A stretch of DNA of 9,184 nucleotides from Betaproteobacteria bacterium. Lineage in GTDB: Bacteria; Pseudomonadota; Gammaproteobacteria; Burkholderiales; SG8-39. Where the stretch lies: positions 1 to 9,184 of the forward strand of contig JAOUFA010000131.1 in the NCBI GenBank assembly GCA_029858545.1, given 5' to 3'. The position numbers were made by a program, and so were the translations under genes. The notes beneath the pieces were generated by a model. The model had not been told where the DNA came from and searched no databases. It was given only the letters and a program-made list of their open reading frames with translations. Shown here in pieces: positions 1 through 6,757 of the stretch; the stretch's first letter is position 1; every line of letters starts with the position of its first letter.

Positions 1-185
1 ATTCGGGCAGGATCGACGACGCGGATTTCGCGGCGCTGCGCGCGCAGGGATTTTCCGACGAGGATATCTGGGACATCGGCGCGATCGCAGGTTTTTTCGC
101 GCTCTCCAACCGCATGGCCAACCTCACCAGCATGCGGCCGAACGACGAGTTCTACATGCTCGGTCGCGTGGCGAAGGCGACATAG
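1..185 (+). CDS. Carboxymuconolactone decarboxylase / AhpD-like peroxidase-related protein, C-terminal end (5' truncated)
   Basis: An open frame enters from the left edge (first whole codon at 3) and stops at TAG 183-185, giving about 60 residues. The stretch around FSDEDIWDIGAIAGFFALSN, followed by RMAN, a Met-Arg-Pro-Asn segment and a terminal FYMLGR, matches what I remember of the C-terminal end of peroxidase-related proteins in the carboxymuconolactone decarboxylase/AhpD superfamily. The redox-active CxxC motif of that family would lie upstream, outside the window, so activity cannot be judged. The gene converges on the lipoprotein operon, and the two stop codons are only 21 nt apart. Family assignment rests on tail similarity alone; the substrate is unknown. 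Confidence 0.65.
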   Translation, partial: SGRIDDADFAALRAQGFSDEDIWDIGAIAGFFALSNRMANLTSMRPNDEFYMLGRVAKAT

Positions 186-205
186 ACCGCGCCGGCCGGC
201 CCGGT
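186..205. terminator. Hairpin filling the gap between two convergent stop codons
   Basis: ACCG (186-189) pairs with CGGT (202-205). Inside it GCC (191-193) pairs with GGC (198-200) around a GGCC loop, with one C/C mismatch (190/201). The structure fills the 21-nt gap between the TAG at 183-185 and the lipoprotein stop at 207-209. It could act as a bidirectional terminator or mRNA 3'-end stabiliser. Neither side has a T tract, so it is not a classical intrinsic terminator. Confidence 0.35.
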
Positions 206-206
206 A

Positions 207-827
207 TCAACCCTTCAGGCGGAACGAATTCAGCACGCCGAGAAAGGCATTCTTGTACGTAGGAAAGTAGTACAGGCCGGGCGCTTCGTAGCTCAATACG
301 TAGAAGCCGGACTTGTGGCCGAAGCCGTACATCAGCCGTTCGGTGCTCAGTCCACGCCCATTCTTGTAGGCGACGTGCAGTTTGAACCCCGGCTTGCCCG
401 CGATCGTAGCCGGCTCGTTGCCGAGCACGGTCAGCGACTCCAGACCGGCCTTCTTGAGATCGGCGATCAGCAGGTCCGCGGCCTCGGAGGGCAGCATGTT
501 GCCCGCGAACGGCTTTTGCAGGTGTGGAAACGCATCCTTCAGATCGAAGCGGACCAGGTCGATGTCTTCCAGGCCGAATCCGTCGCGGGTCAGCGTGACT
601 CGATCGACCGCGAGCCACTGCCCTCGTTCGGCGCGCGGAACGTAGTAGCCGGCGTTCAAATACTTGGCCCACATCCAGCCGGTCGGCAGCGATACCTTGA
701 AGGCCGCGTTCTCGGCGGTATACCCGCCCTTGTCGGTCAATTGCCACGGGGGCGCGACACAGCCCGCCAGCGTGAGCGCGAGCAGCGCGGCGACCGCGGT
801 ACTGCGGATACCCGGACGTTGCATCAT
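207..827 (-). CDS. PsbP-like outer-membrane lipoprotein (hypothetical)
   Basis: This 206-residue protein begins with a lipoprotein signal peptide: Arg residues near the N-terminus, a hydrophobic stretch at about residues 11-21, and lipobox L20-A21-G22-C23. The residue after Cys23 is Val, not Asp, which favours outer-membrane sorting. The mature part has an early 'FKVSLPTGWMW' segment and a C-terminal 'FYVLSYEAPGLYYFPTYKNAF' region ending in SFR. This layout resembles small PsbP/Mog1-fold lipoproteins; the resemblance is by eye, and no function follows from it. The start ATG (827-825) overlaps the TGA of the upstream metalloprotease gene (ATGA). A G-rich Shine-Dalgarno-like GGGGG lies 6 nt upstream. 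A second ATG follows immediately, so the true start could be one codon later. It is the last gene of the lipoprotein operon. Confidence 0.8.
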   Translation of the reverse strand: MMQRPGIRSTAVAALLALTLAGCVAPPWQLTDKGGYTAENAAFKVSLPTGWMWAKYLNAGYYVPRAERGQWLAVDRVTLTRDGFGLEDIDLVRFDLKDAFPHLQKPFAGNMLPSEAADLLIADLKKAGLESLTVLGNEPATIAGKPGFKLHVAYKNGRGLSTERLMYGFGHKSGFYVLSYEAPGLYYFPTYKNAFLGVLNSFRLKG

Positions 828-1939
828 TTCGATCCCCCATGTTTCGCAAGTGTTCGGTAGTTCTTCACGTAGTCGCGGTCCGGCGCGTTGGGCGCGAGCT
901 GCAGGTAGCGGGCGAAGTACGCTTCCGCCCTGGAGTAGTCCTTCTTCTTCATGTGATGGATCCCCAGGGCGCGGTAGGTCGGTGCGAACCCCGGTGCCGC
1001 TTTCAGGGCCGCATGATAGGCGTCGAAGGCGTGCTGCTCATCGCCCTTATCGCCACGCCGCAGGTAGGCTTCGGCGAGATAAAAGCGCGCCTGCGGCGGG
1101 TAATCGGCAAGCCGCGCCTTGTCGCCGAGCGCCAGCATTACGCTCTTGTAACGATCCATCGACAGATCGCTTTCGAGGCAGGCGAGACGCAGGGGTCCGA
1201 TCTGCCGCACGTATTCCTGCTTGCCGACCGATCCACCCGGTTTCTTCGATTTGTTCAGGTCCTCGTACACCTCGATGCGCTCCTCGAGCTTGGGATGCGA
1301 GGAATAGAAGAAATCTCCCTTGTCGCCCAGCGCCTCCGCTTCCCGCGCAAGATGCCGGAACACCTTGACCGATTCGCGCGTGTCGTAGCCGACCTTGGTC
1401 AGCCGCCGGTAGCCGACGAGATCCGCCTCGCGTTCGAGATCGCGCGAATAGCCGCTTATCGAGGACATGGCGAGCGTGTCGCCGACGAATAGCGACGCCG
1501 CGGCGGAATTCTTCACGTTGTTGCGCTGCCGGAAACCGTGCTTGAGGATGAAGTGCGCGCCCTCGTGCGCAAGCACCGTCGCCAGCTCGGCCTCGTTGTC
1601 GAGCCGGGCAAGCAGCCCGAGATTGAAATAGATGCTTCCGTTGGGCAGCGCGAACGCGTTGAGTTGCGGGTCCTTGGCGACCCGCACTTTGATCGTCCCC
1701 CGGAATTCGGGATGCAGCCGGTCCATGACCTCCTGCAGATACTTCGTCACCGCGGCATTTTCGTACGTCATGCCGGCGTTTTGCATCGCGGCATCGGATT
1801 TGTCGGCCTCGGCCCAGACGCGCTGCTCCGCTTCAGTGAGCCCGCGCACGTCGCCGCCCGATTTCATCGGCTCGACATCGGTCGTCGCGCAGCCGCCCAG
1901 GACGGCAACGCCCAGCAAAGCGGCGATCAGGTTCTTCAT
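824..1939 (-). CDS. M48-family zinc metalloprotease lipoprotein with C-terminal TPR-like repeats
   Basis: This 371-residue protein has a lipoprotein signal peptide with lipobox L14-G15-G16-C17, followed by Ala, which fits outer-membrane sorting. The M48 catalytic domain is clear: zinc motif HEGAH at 125-129 within 'TVLAHEGAHFILKHG', third ligand Glu171 in an EREAD context, and the typical SSHPxxxERI segment at about 213-222. The preceding 'NAFALPNGSIYFNLGLL' is also classic for this family. Residues about 284-352 form paired helices with TPR spacing, the architecture of BepA/YfgC-like periplasmic proteases that act on outer-membrane protein assembly. The real substrate is inferred only. The ATG at 1939-1937 overlaps the stop of the upstream lipoprotein gene, with GGGAG about 11 nt before it. 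Its own stop overlaps the next gene. All catalytic residues are present. Confidence 0.92.
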   Translation of the reverse strand: MKNLIAALLGVAVLGGCATTDVEPMKSGGDVRGLTEAEQRVWAEADKSDAAMQNAGMTYENAAVTKYLQEVMDRLHPEFRGTIKVRVAKDPQLNAFALPNGSIYFNLGLLARLDNEAELATVLAHEGAHFILKHGFRQRNNVKNSAAASLFVGDTLAMSSISGYSRDLEREADLVGYRRLTKVGYDTRESVKVFRHLAREAEALGDKGDFFYSSHPKLEERIEVYEDLNKSKKPGGSVGKQEYVRQIGPLRLACLESDLSMDRYKSVMLALGDKARLADYPPQARFYLAEAYLRRGDKGDEQHAFDAYHAALKAAPGFAPTYRALGIHHMKKKDYSRAEAYFARYLQLAPNAPDRDYVKNYRTLAKHGGSK

Positions 1940-2748
1940 TTTCGGGCCACTCCCGGATCCCGGCTTTCTTCGCCGTCGGCCTTGTAGCGCTCGATCAGGT
2001 CCTTGTACCGTTCGCTTCCGGCTTTGTACTGCTCCACCCCGGGATACTCCTCGAAGAGTTGCGCCACCAGCTTGGCCGCGTCATCCGGTTCCCGGAGATC
2101 GGCGCTCTTGTATTGGTACGCGTAGTTGAACCACAGGATGTCGCCGGTGTTCAGATTCACGATCGCGGCGGTCAGGTAGGAGTGGCCGTACGACACCGAA
2201 TCCAGGAATAACGCGGCGAGCTTGCGCCCCGCCGTCGAAACGGAATCCTCGCCCATCAGGAGAATCGCTGAATCCGCGCCGGTTCGTCCCGCCACCGACT
2301 TCAAGCCGTTGCCGAGCGTGTAGTCGAACCTGTAGATCTTCTGCGGCCAGGCCCTTTCGCCGTAGGTCACGCTGAAGACCGTCGCCGCGACGCGGCGATA
2401 GAGCGCGAGATGCTGCTGGATGGCTTTCGTGTCGGCCTCCGGAAGTTTCGGCGTATCGAGCAGCTGCAGCTTTGCGCGATTCGTGCCGCCGCTGCGTAAT
2501 TGCTTGGTGAGCGCGGCGAGCACGTTGGCCGAGCCCTTGCGCGACCAGTCCGGCACTTCCTCCGCCACCCCGCCCGCGGTCACCTCCTTGATCACCACGT
2601 CGACGGGCAGCACCAGGACCTTCCTCGGAGCCCTGGTCTGAGGCGATTCGATAAAACTATGGTGGACCCGATATTGGGGTAGCGGTTGAGCGCAGCCGGC
2701 GAGAAAAATCGCCAGAAACGGGTACCAAAGAACATGCCGGATAGTCAC
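1936..2748 (-). CDS. Lipoprotein of unknown function, first gene of the lipoprotein operon
   Basis: I do not recognise this 270-residue protein. It has a short signal peptide ending in lipobox L16-A17-G18-C19, then Ala-Gln, so outer-membrane anchoring is likely. The mature part alternates predicted strands and helices: a strand KVLVLPVDVVI (43-53), a helix around 72-85, LQLLD (94-98), a Gly/Arg/Asp-rich centre with SAILLMGED (160-168) and an STAGR turn, then AAIVNLNTGDILWF (194-207). This resembles the alpha/beta core of CsgG/TolB-N-like secreted lipoproteins, but that is an impression. The C-terminus is charged, with Tyr-Lys spacing (VEQYKAG, ERYKD, ERYKA). The frame stays open upstream to 3093, but I chose GTG at 2748. 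An AGGAG lies 5 nt before it and the signal peptide starts right after it, while the upstream extension is low-complexity Arg-rich sequence. The stop overlaps the M48 gene (ATGA). Confidence 0.8.
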   Translation of the reverse strand: MTIRHVLWYPFLAIFLAGCAQPLPQYRVHHSFIESPQTRAPRKVLVLPVDVVIKEVTAGGVAEEVPDWSRKGSANVLAALTKQLRSGGTNRAKLQLLDTPKLPEADTKAIQQHLALYRRVAATVFSVTYGERAWPQKIYRFDYTLGNGLKSVAGRTGADSAILLMGEDSVSTAGRKLAALFLDSVSYGHSYLTAAIVNLNTGDILWFNYAYQYKSADLREPDDAAKLVAQLFEEYPGVEQYKAGSERYKDLIERYKADGEESRDPGVARK

Positions 2749-2768
2749 GTTTTCTCCTTCTTCTTCTT
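2749..2768 (-). promoter_or_regulatory. Strong Shine-Dalgarno that fixes the GTG start at 2748
   Basis: On the minus strand a polypurine run of AAG repeats ends in AGGAG (2758-2754), followed by five bases and the GTG at 2748-2746. It is the best ribosome binding site in the window. It decides against the longer upstream reading frame for the first lipoprotein gene. No convincing promoter was found between it and the terminator at 2899-2935. A TTGACA (2900-2895 on the minus strand) lacks a -10 box at normal spacing. Confidence 0.7.
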
Positions 2769-2898
2769 TTGCGAGGCGGCCCGCCGTAGCTCGTGCCGGC
2801 TTGGCTCTATTGGTTCTCTTAGGTGCGTCCCCGAAGTCTAGTGGCCATCGCCCGGCTGTCGAGGAAGAATTGCCTGTCGCCGGCCGCCGCCAGATGTC

Positions 2899-2935
2899 AA
2901 AAAGCATGAATTCTGCGTGCCGCGCCCTCTCATGC
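2899..2935 (-). terminator. Candidate intrinsic terminator downstream of the amidase gene
   Basis: Reading the minus strand, GCATGA (2935-2930) and TCATGC (2909-2904) form a perfect 6-bp stem around a 20-nt GC-rich loop, followed at once by five T residues (2903-2899). It begins 28 nt past the amidase stop, the right place to end the maf-rng-amidase transcript before the lipoprotein operon. The stem is short and the loop large, so efficiency is uncertain. The T tract runs into a TTGACA hexamer. Confidence 0.5.
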
Positions 2936-2962
2936 GTCGCGCGCAGGCGTCGTGGTGCTGCG

Positions 2963-4393
2963 TCAGGCGGCACCCGGCGGCCGGCGCCTGCCGACCCGGG
3001 TCGCCCGTTCGAACGCCTGCGCGAGCTGCAACACGCCGAAGTCGTCGCGATAGCGCCCGACGATCTGCAGTCCCACTGGCAGCGGTGGATCATCGTCGGT
3101 GAACCCGGCCGGCACCGAGATCGCCGGGTGGCTGGTGATGGTGATCTCGTAGCAGGTCTTCATCCAGTCGATGTAGTTGTCGAGCTTGCAGCCGTTGATC
3201 TCGGTGACGTACGGCTGGGTCACCGCAAAAGGCGGCACCTGGTTCACCGGCAGCAGCAGGAATTCGTAGCGCGTCATGAATTCGCGCATCCGCTGGTACA
3301 CGCGCGAGCGCAGCTGCATCGCGCGCGCGACCTGCGCGCCGGTGAGTTTCAGTCCCTCTTCGATGTTCCACACCACCGTGTCCTTCATCTCGGCGCGGCG
3401 CGTTTTCAGCAACTCGCCGTATTTCTGCACGAAACCCACCGCGCGCAGCACGTGGAAGGCTTCATCCGCCCCCGAAAGGTCGGGCTCGGCTTCCTCGACG
3501 ATGCAGCCGAGTTCGCCGAACACCTTCCTGCGCGCTTCGAGCACCGCGGTAACGCGCGAATCGACCGGCAATCCGCCGAGCGCGCGGCTCCAGGCGACGC
3601 GCACACCGCGCAAGTCGCGCGAGAGCGGCTTCGCGAACGTCGTTCCCGGTTCGGCGATCGAACCCGGCGAGCGGGCATCGGGCCCGGCCATCGCCGAGAG
3701 CAGCAGCGCGGCGTCGGCCACGCTGCGCGCGAGCGGGCCGATCACCGAGAGCGACTGCCAGGCGTCGTCCGCGGGGTAGTACGGTACGCGGTGCGGCGTC
3801 GGACGAAAGCCGACCACGTTGCAGAAACTTCCCGGATTGCGCAGCGACGCACCCAGGTCGGAGCCGTCGGCGAAGGGCAGCATGCCGCAGGCGACCGCGA
3901 CCGCGGCGCCGCCCGATGACCCGCCGCAGGTCTTGGTCAGGTCGTAGGGATTGAGCGTCGCGCCGAACACCTTGTTGAAGGTCTGGCTGCCGGCGGCGAA
4001 CTCCGGCGTGTTGGTCTTGCCGAGCGTGATCACACCCGCCGCCTTGAGGCGTTCGACGATCAGGTGGTCCTCGGCGGGAACGTGATCGCGATAGATCGGC
4101 GAGCCGTAGGTCGTGCGTATCCCCTTCGTCGCGATCATGTCCTTGTAGGCGATCGGCAGCCCGGCGAGCGGGGCCGGGTTTGTCGTGCGCGGACGCGCAA
4201 GCGCGCGATCGAGCTTCTTCGCCTCCTTCAGCGCCTCCTCGGGCAGGAAGGTGACGATCGCGTTGACCTTCGGATTGACGCGCTCGATCTGGGCGATGAA
4301 CGCCCGCAACAGTTCGACTGCCGAAACTTCCCGCCTGCGAACCAGCCGCGCCAGCCGCGCCGCGTCGGCGTAGCACAGATCCCCGTCGTCCAT
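2963..4393 (-). CDS. Amidase-signature family hydrolase
   Basis: This 476-residue protein is a full-length amidase-signature enzyme, a family that hydrolyses C-N amide bonds with a Lys-cisSer-Ser triad. The triad can be placed: Lys84 in 'IAYKDMIATKG', Ser159 in CGGSSGG (156-162), and the nucleophile Ser183 in GSDLGASLRNP (177-187). The spacings of 24 and 99 residues match those I recall for fatty acid amide hydrolase (Ser217/Ser241/Lys142). There is no signal peptide, so it should be cytoplasmic. No gatB or gatC is nearby, so it is probably not a tRNA amidotransferase subunit; the substrate is unknown. The nucleophile loop reads Gly-Ala-Ser where Gly-Gly-Ser is usual. The start ATG (4393-4391) shares its A with the TGA of rng (TGATG) and has no good Shine-Dalgarno, so translation is probably coupled to rng. 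A longer upstream frame lies inside rng and was rejected. Confidence 0.92.
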   Translation of the reverse strand: MDDGDLCYADAARLARLVRRREVSAVELLRAFIAQIERVNPKVNAIVTFLPEEALKEAKKLDRALARPRTTNPAPLAGLPIAYKDMIATKGIRTTYGSPIYRDHVPAEDHLIVERLKAAGVITLGKTNTPEFAAGSQTFNKVFGATLNPYDLTKTCGGSSGGAAVAVACGMLPFADGSDLGASLRNPGSFCNVVGFRPTPHRVPYYPADDAWQSLSVIGPLARSVADAALLLSAMAGPDARSPGSIAEPGTTFAKPLSRDLRGVRVAWSRALGGLPVDSRVTAVLEARRKVFGELGCIVEEAEPDLSGADEAFHVLRAVGFVQKYGELLKTRRAEMKDTVVWNIEEGLKLTGAQVARAMQLRSRVYQRMREFMTRYEFLLLPVNQVPPFAVTQPYVTEINGCKLDNYIDWMKTCYEITITSHPAISVPAGFTDDDPPLPVGLQIVGRYRDDFGVLQLAQAFERATRVGRRRPPGAA

Positions 4394-5850
4394 CACATCA
4401 GCACGATATCGAACTGCTCCTGCGCATAATCGGTCTCCACCTGCACCGAAACCGGCTTGCCGATGAAGTCCGACAGCATCGCGAGCGAGGACGACTCCTC
4501 CTCCTGGAACAGCTCGATCACCTGGCGCGACGCGAGCACGCGGTACTCGCGCGCGTTGAAGGCCTTCGCCTCGCGCAGAATTTCGCGCAGGATCTCGTAG
4601 CATACGGTGCGCGCGGTCTTCACTTCGCCGCGCCCGCCGCAGGTCGGGCAGGACTCGCACAGCACGTGCGCGAGCGACTCGCGCGTGCGCTTGCGCGTCA
4701 TTTCGACCAGCCCCAGCTGCGTGAAGCCGTTCAGCGTCATGCGGGTACGGTCGCGCGACAACGCGCGGCGCAGTTCCTCGAGCACGGCCTCGCGGTGTTC
4801 CGCATTCTCCATGTCGATGAAATCGAGAATGATGATCCCGCCGAGATTGCGCAGCCGCAGATGACGGGCGATCGCCTGCGCGGCCTCGAGATTGGTCTTG
4901 AATATGGTGTCGTCGAAGTTCCGGCTGCCGACAAAGCCGCCGGTGTTGACGTCGATGGTGGTGAGCGCCTCGGTCTGGTCGATGATCAGGTAGCCGCCGG
5001 ACTTGAGGTCCACGCGGCGCGAGAGCGCTTTCTCGATTTCATCCTCGACGCCGTGCAGGTCAAAGAGCGGCCGCTCGCCGGTATAGTGCTCGATTCTGCC
5101 GTGCACCGCCGGCATGTAGCGCTCCGCGAAGGCGGTGAGCTTCTGGAAGGTCTCGCGCGAATCGACCAGCACCGATTGCGTGTCCGGGGTCACCATATCG
5201 CGCAGCACGCGCTGCGCGAGGAGCAGGTCCTGGTGCAGCAGTTGCGGCGGCTTCGCACCGAGAGAACGCTCGCGTATGTCGTGCCACAGATTGCGCAGAT
5301 AGTCGATATCGGTGCTCAACTCGTCGTCGCGCGCGGTCTCGGCAAGAGTACGCACGATGAATCCGCCGCGCTCGTCCGCGGGCAGCAACTGTCTGAGCTT
5401 TTCGCGCAACAACTGACGCTCGGCCTCGTCCTCGATCTTCTGCGAGATGCCGATGTGCGGGTCCTGGGGCAGATAGACGAGCAGGCGTCCGGCGATCGAT
5501 ATCTGTGTCGAGAGCCGCGCGCCCTTGCTGCCGAGCGGATCCTTGATGACCTGCACGAGCAGCGGCTGGCCCTGCGCGAGAATCTTCTCGATCGGGACGC
5601 CCGGCTCGCCGTTCGGCTTGCCGTATTCGAATATGTCGGCGACATGCAGAAACGCCGCGCGTTCCAGGCCGATCTCGACGAACGCCGACTGCATGCCGGG
5701 CAGCACGCGCGCGACGCGACCCATGTAGATGTTGCCGACCAGTCCGCGGCTGGCGGTCCGCTCGACAAGAAGTTCCTGAACGCTGCCCGAGACGAGGATC
5801 GCGACGCGTGTCTCTTGGGGCGTAACGTTAATGAGAATGTCGTCGCTCAC
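4393..5850 (-). CDS. rng: Ribonuclease G
   Basis: This 485-residue protein is an RNase E/G-family endoribonuclease, close to the length of E. coli RNase G (489 aa). It lacks the long C-terminal scaffold of RNase E. The start 'DILINVTPQETRVAIL' is typical of RNase G. An S1-type RNA-binding domain spans roughly 35-125 (GNIYMGRVARVLPGMQSAFV). The Mg-binding catalytic aspartates are Asp300 in TTIDVNTGG and Asp343 in IILDFIDM. The Zn-link CPTC lies at 401-404. In E. coli the enzyme matures the 5' end of 16S rRNA and degrades some mRNAs. The start is GTG at 5850; no in-frame ATG would keep the conserved N-terminus. The Shine-Dalgarno is poor. The start lies inside the end of maf (23-nt overlap), so coupling to maf translation is likely. 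Confidence 0.97.
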   Translation of the reverse strand: MSDDILINVTPQETRVAILVSGSVQELLVERTASRGLVGNIYMGRVARVLPGMQSAFVEIGLERAAFLHVADIFEYGKPNGEPGVPIEKILAQGQPLLVQVIKDPLGSKGARLSTQISIAGRLLVYLPQDPHIGISQKIEDEAERQLLREKLRQLLPADERGGFIVRTLAETARDDELSTDIDYLRNLWHDIRERSLGAKPPQLLHQDLLLAQRVLRDMVTPDTQSVLVDSRETFQKLTAFAERYMPAVHGRIEHYTGERPLFDLHGVEDEIEKALSRRVDLKSGGYLIIDQTEALTTIDVNTGGFVGSRNFDDTIFKTNLEAAQAIARHLRLRNLGGIIILDFIDMENAEHREAVLEELRRALSRDRTRMTLNGFTQLGLVEMTRKRTRESLAHVLCESCPTCGGRGEVKTARTVCYEILREILREAKAFNAREYRVLASRQVIELFQEEESSSLAMLSDFIGKPVSVQVETDYAQEQFDIVLM

Positions 5851-6466
5851 GCGTCGCGGAAAACTTCTCGAGCAGCTGCGCGGTTTCGTAGAGCGGCAGC
5901 CCCATCACGCCGGAGTAGCTGCCATGCAACGCGATCACGAACTGCGCAGCGCGGCCCTGGATCGCATAACCGCCCGCCTTGTCGTCGGCCTCGCCGGTGG
6001 CAACGTACTCGCGAATCTCGTCGCCCGCCACGGTGCGGAACTCGACCTCGGTGCGCGAGACCCGACATTCGATGCGTTCTTCCGACTTCAGCGCGATCGC
6101 GGTGAGCACCTCGTGCTTGCGACCCGAGAGCGCCGCGAGCATCTCGGCGGCCTCGCCGCGACTGGCGGGCTTGCCCAGGATCCGTCCGCCGACGGCGACG
6201 GTGGTATCGGCGCCGAGCACCGGGTAGCGCGGCAGATTGCGTTGCACGATGCGCTGCCAGCCCAGTTCCGCCTTGGCTCGCGCGAGCCGCTCGACATAGG
6301 CCGCGGGGACCTCATCGGGCAGCACGTCCTCGTTCACGTCGACGTGCGCCTCGGGCTGCGAGCGAAACAGCAGCATCTGAAAACGCACGCCGATCTGACT
6401 GAGCAGATCACGCCGCCGTGGCGAACGCGAGGCGAGATAAATGGAGCGTGTCTGATTGGTGATCAT
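5828..6466 (-). CDS. maf: Maf-family nucleoside triphosphate pyrophosphatase (YhdE-like dTTP/UTP type)
   Basis: This 212-residue protein is a Maf house-cleaning enzyme, which hydrolyses nucleoside triphosphates to the monophosphate and pyrophosphate. The signature LASRSPRRRDLL lies near the N-terminus (11-22). The catalytic Asp87 is in LGADTTVAVGG. ILGKP is at 96-100, DKAGGYAIQGRA at 162-173, and GSYSGVMGLPLYET closes the fold at 182-195. The KAGGYAIQG plus GLPLYET combination matches the YhdE-type dTTP/UTP pyrophosphatase subgroup rather than the YceF 7-methyl-GTP group, as I recall those groups. I chose ATG 6466. An upstream in-frame TTG at 6487 is possible but adds a non-conserved stretch, and it would sit at the expected transcription start of the candidate promoter. 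It normally sits next to rlmH in Betaproteobacteria; here a divergent dioxygenase gene separates them. Confidence 0.95.
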   Translation of the reverse strand: MITNQTRSIYLASRSPRRRDLLSQIGVRFQMLLFRSQPEAHVDVNEDVLPDEVPAAYVERLARAKAELGWQRIVQRNLPRYPVLGADTTVAVGGRILGKPASRGEAAEMLAALSGRKHEVLTAIALKSEERIECRVSRTEVEFRTVAGDEIREYVATGEADDKAGGYAIQGRAAQFVIALHGSYSGVMGLPLYETAQLLEKFSATRERRHSH

Positions 6467-6494
6467 GGGCAGTGCCTGTGCCTGCAATCGGAAT

Positions 6495-6524
6495 GTGATG
6501 CGCGATTATTTGTTTGTCTGTCAA
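6495..6524 (-). promoter_or_regulatory. Candidate promoter for maf-rng-amidase
   Basis: On the minus strand a perfect -35 hexamer TTGACA (6524-6519) is followed, after 18 nt, by CATCAC (6500-6495), a poor -10 matching the consensus at 3 of 6 positions. The spacer is AT-rich for this genome. Transcription would begin around 6488, leaving a leader of about 20 nt before ATG 6466. The weak -10 keeps confidence low. Confidence 0.25.
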
Positions 6525-6688
6525 CGCGACGGCATATTCCACGAGCACGCCCCCCCAGCGCGGAACCCCGGCAGTCGCGCACAAGGCCCCTCCGACGTAC
6601 TGGTGCTGCCCCGGGCGCCTCCACGCACGGGGACCGGACGCCAGTCTAGCAGAGTGGGAAATTGCGCGCCGCGCAGGGCGCGCCCTCG

Positions 6689-6716
6689 CGCGGGCGGTCC
6701 CGGCGGTTCGCCCGCG
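6689..6716. repeat. Perfect 8-bp inverted repeat upstream of the dioxygenase gene
   Basis: CGCGGGCG (6689-6696) and CGCCCGCG (6709-6716) are exact reverse complements separated by 12 nt. The repeat ends 12 nt before the candidate -35 of the dioxygenase promoter, a usual place for an activator or repressor site. A separate perfect palindrome (GGGCGCGCCC, 6676-6685) lies just upstream. GC-only repeats are common by chance in such DNA, so an operator role is inference. Confidence 0.35.
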
Positions 6717-6728
6717 TTGGCCGGTGGT

Positions 6729-6757
6729 TTGTTCAAATTCCCCTGTCGCGTCACAAT
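6729..6757 (+). promoter_or_regulatory. Candidate promoter for the extradiol dioxygenase gene
   Basis: TTGTTC (6729-6734) and CACAAT (6752-6757) are separated by 17 nt and match the sigma-70 consensus at 3 of 6 and 4 of 6 positions. Transcription would start near 6764, leaving a leader of about 29 nt. That leader contains GGAG (6778-6781), 11 nt before the ATG. A weak basal promoter fits a regulated catabolic gene. This is the least GC-rich part of the intergenic region. Confidence 0.3.

Noticed and set aside
2749..3093. N-terminal extension of the first lipoprotein gene to 3093
   Set aside because: It would bury the lipoprotein signal peptide 115 residues in and overlap the end of the amidase gene. 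The GTG at 2748 has a strong ribosome binding site.
2801..3919. A 372-codon plus-strand frame opposite the amidase
   Set aside because: Antisense to a full-length amidase with an intact triad; no domain or signal, low-complexity His/Arg/Ala composition.
4394..4660. N-terminal extension of the amidase to 4660
   Set aside because: The extra residues lie within rng and are Arg/Ala-rich without amidase homology. The ATG at 4393 starts the conserved region.
4666..6105. A 479-codon open frame on the plus strand opposite rng and maf
   Set aside because: It is an antisense shadow of two certain genes. Its translation is Arg/Ala/Leu/Gln-rich without recognisable domains, as expected from GC3 bias.
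6550..6556. Seven-C homopolymer as a phase-variation tract
   Set aside because: It is short for phase variation, lies outside any gene, and is not between the -35 and -10 of the candidate promoters.
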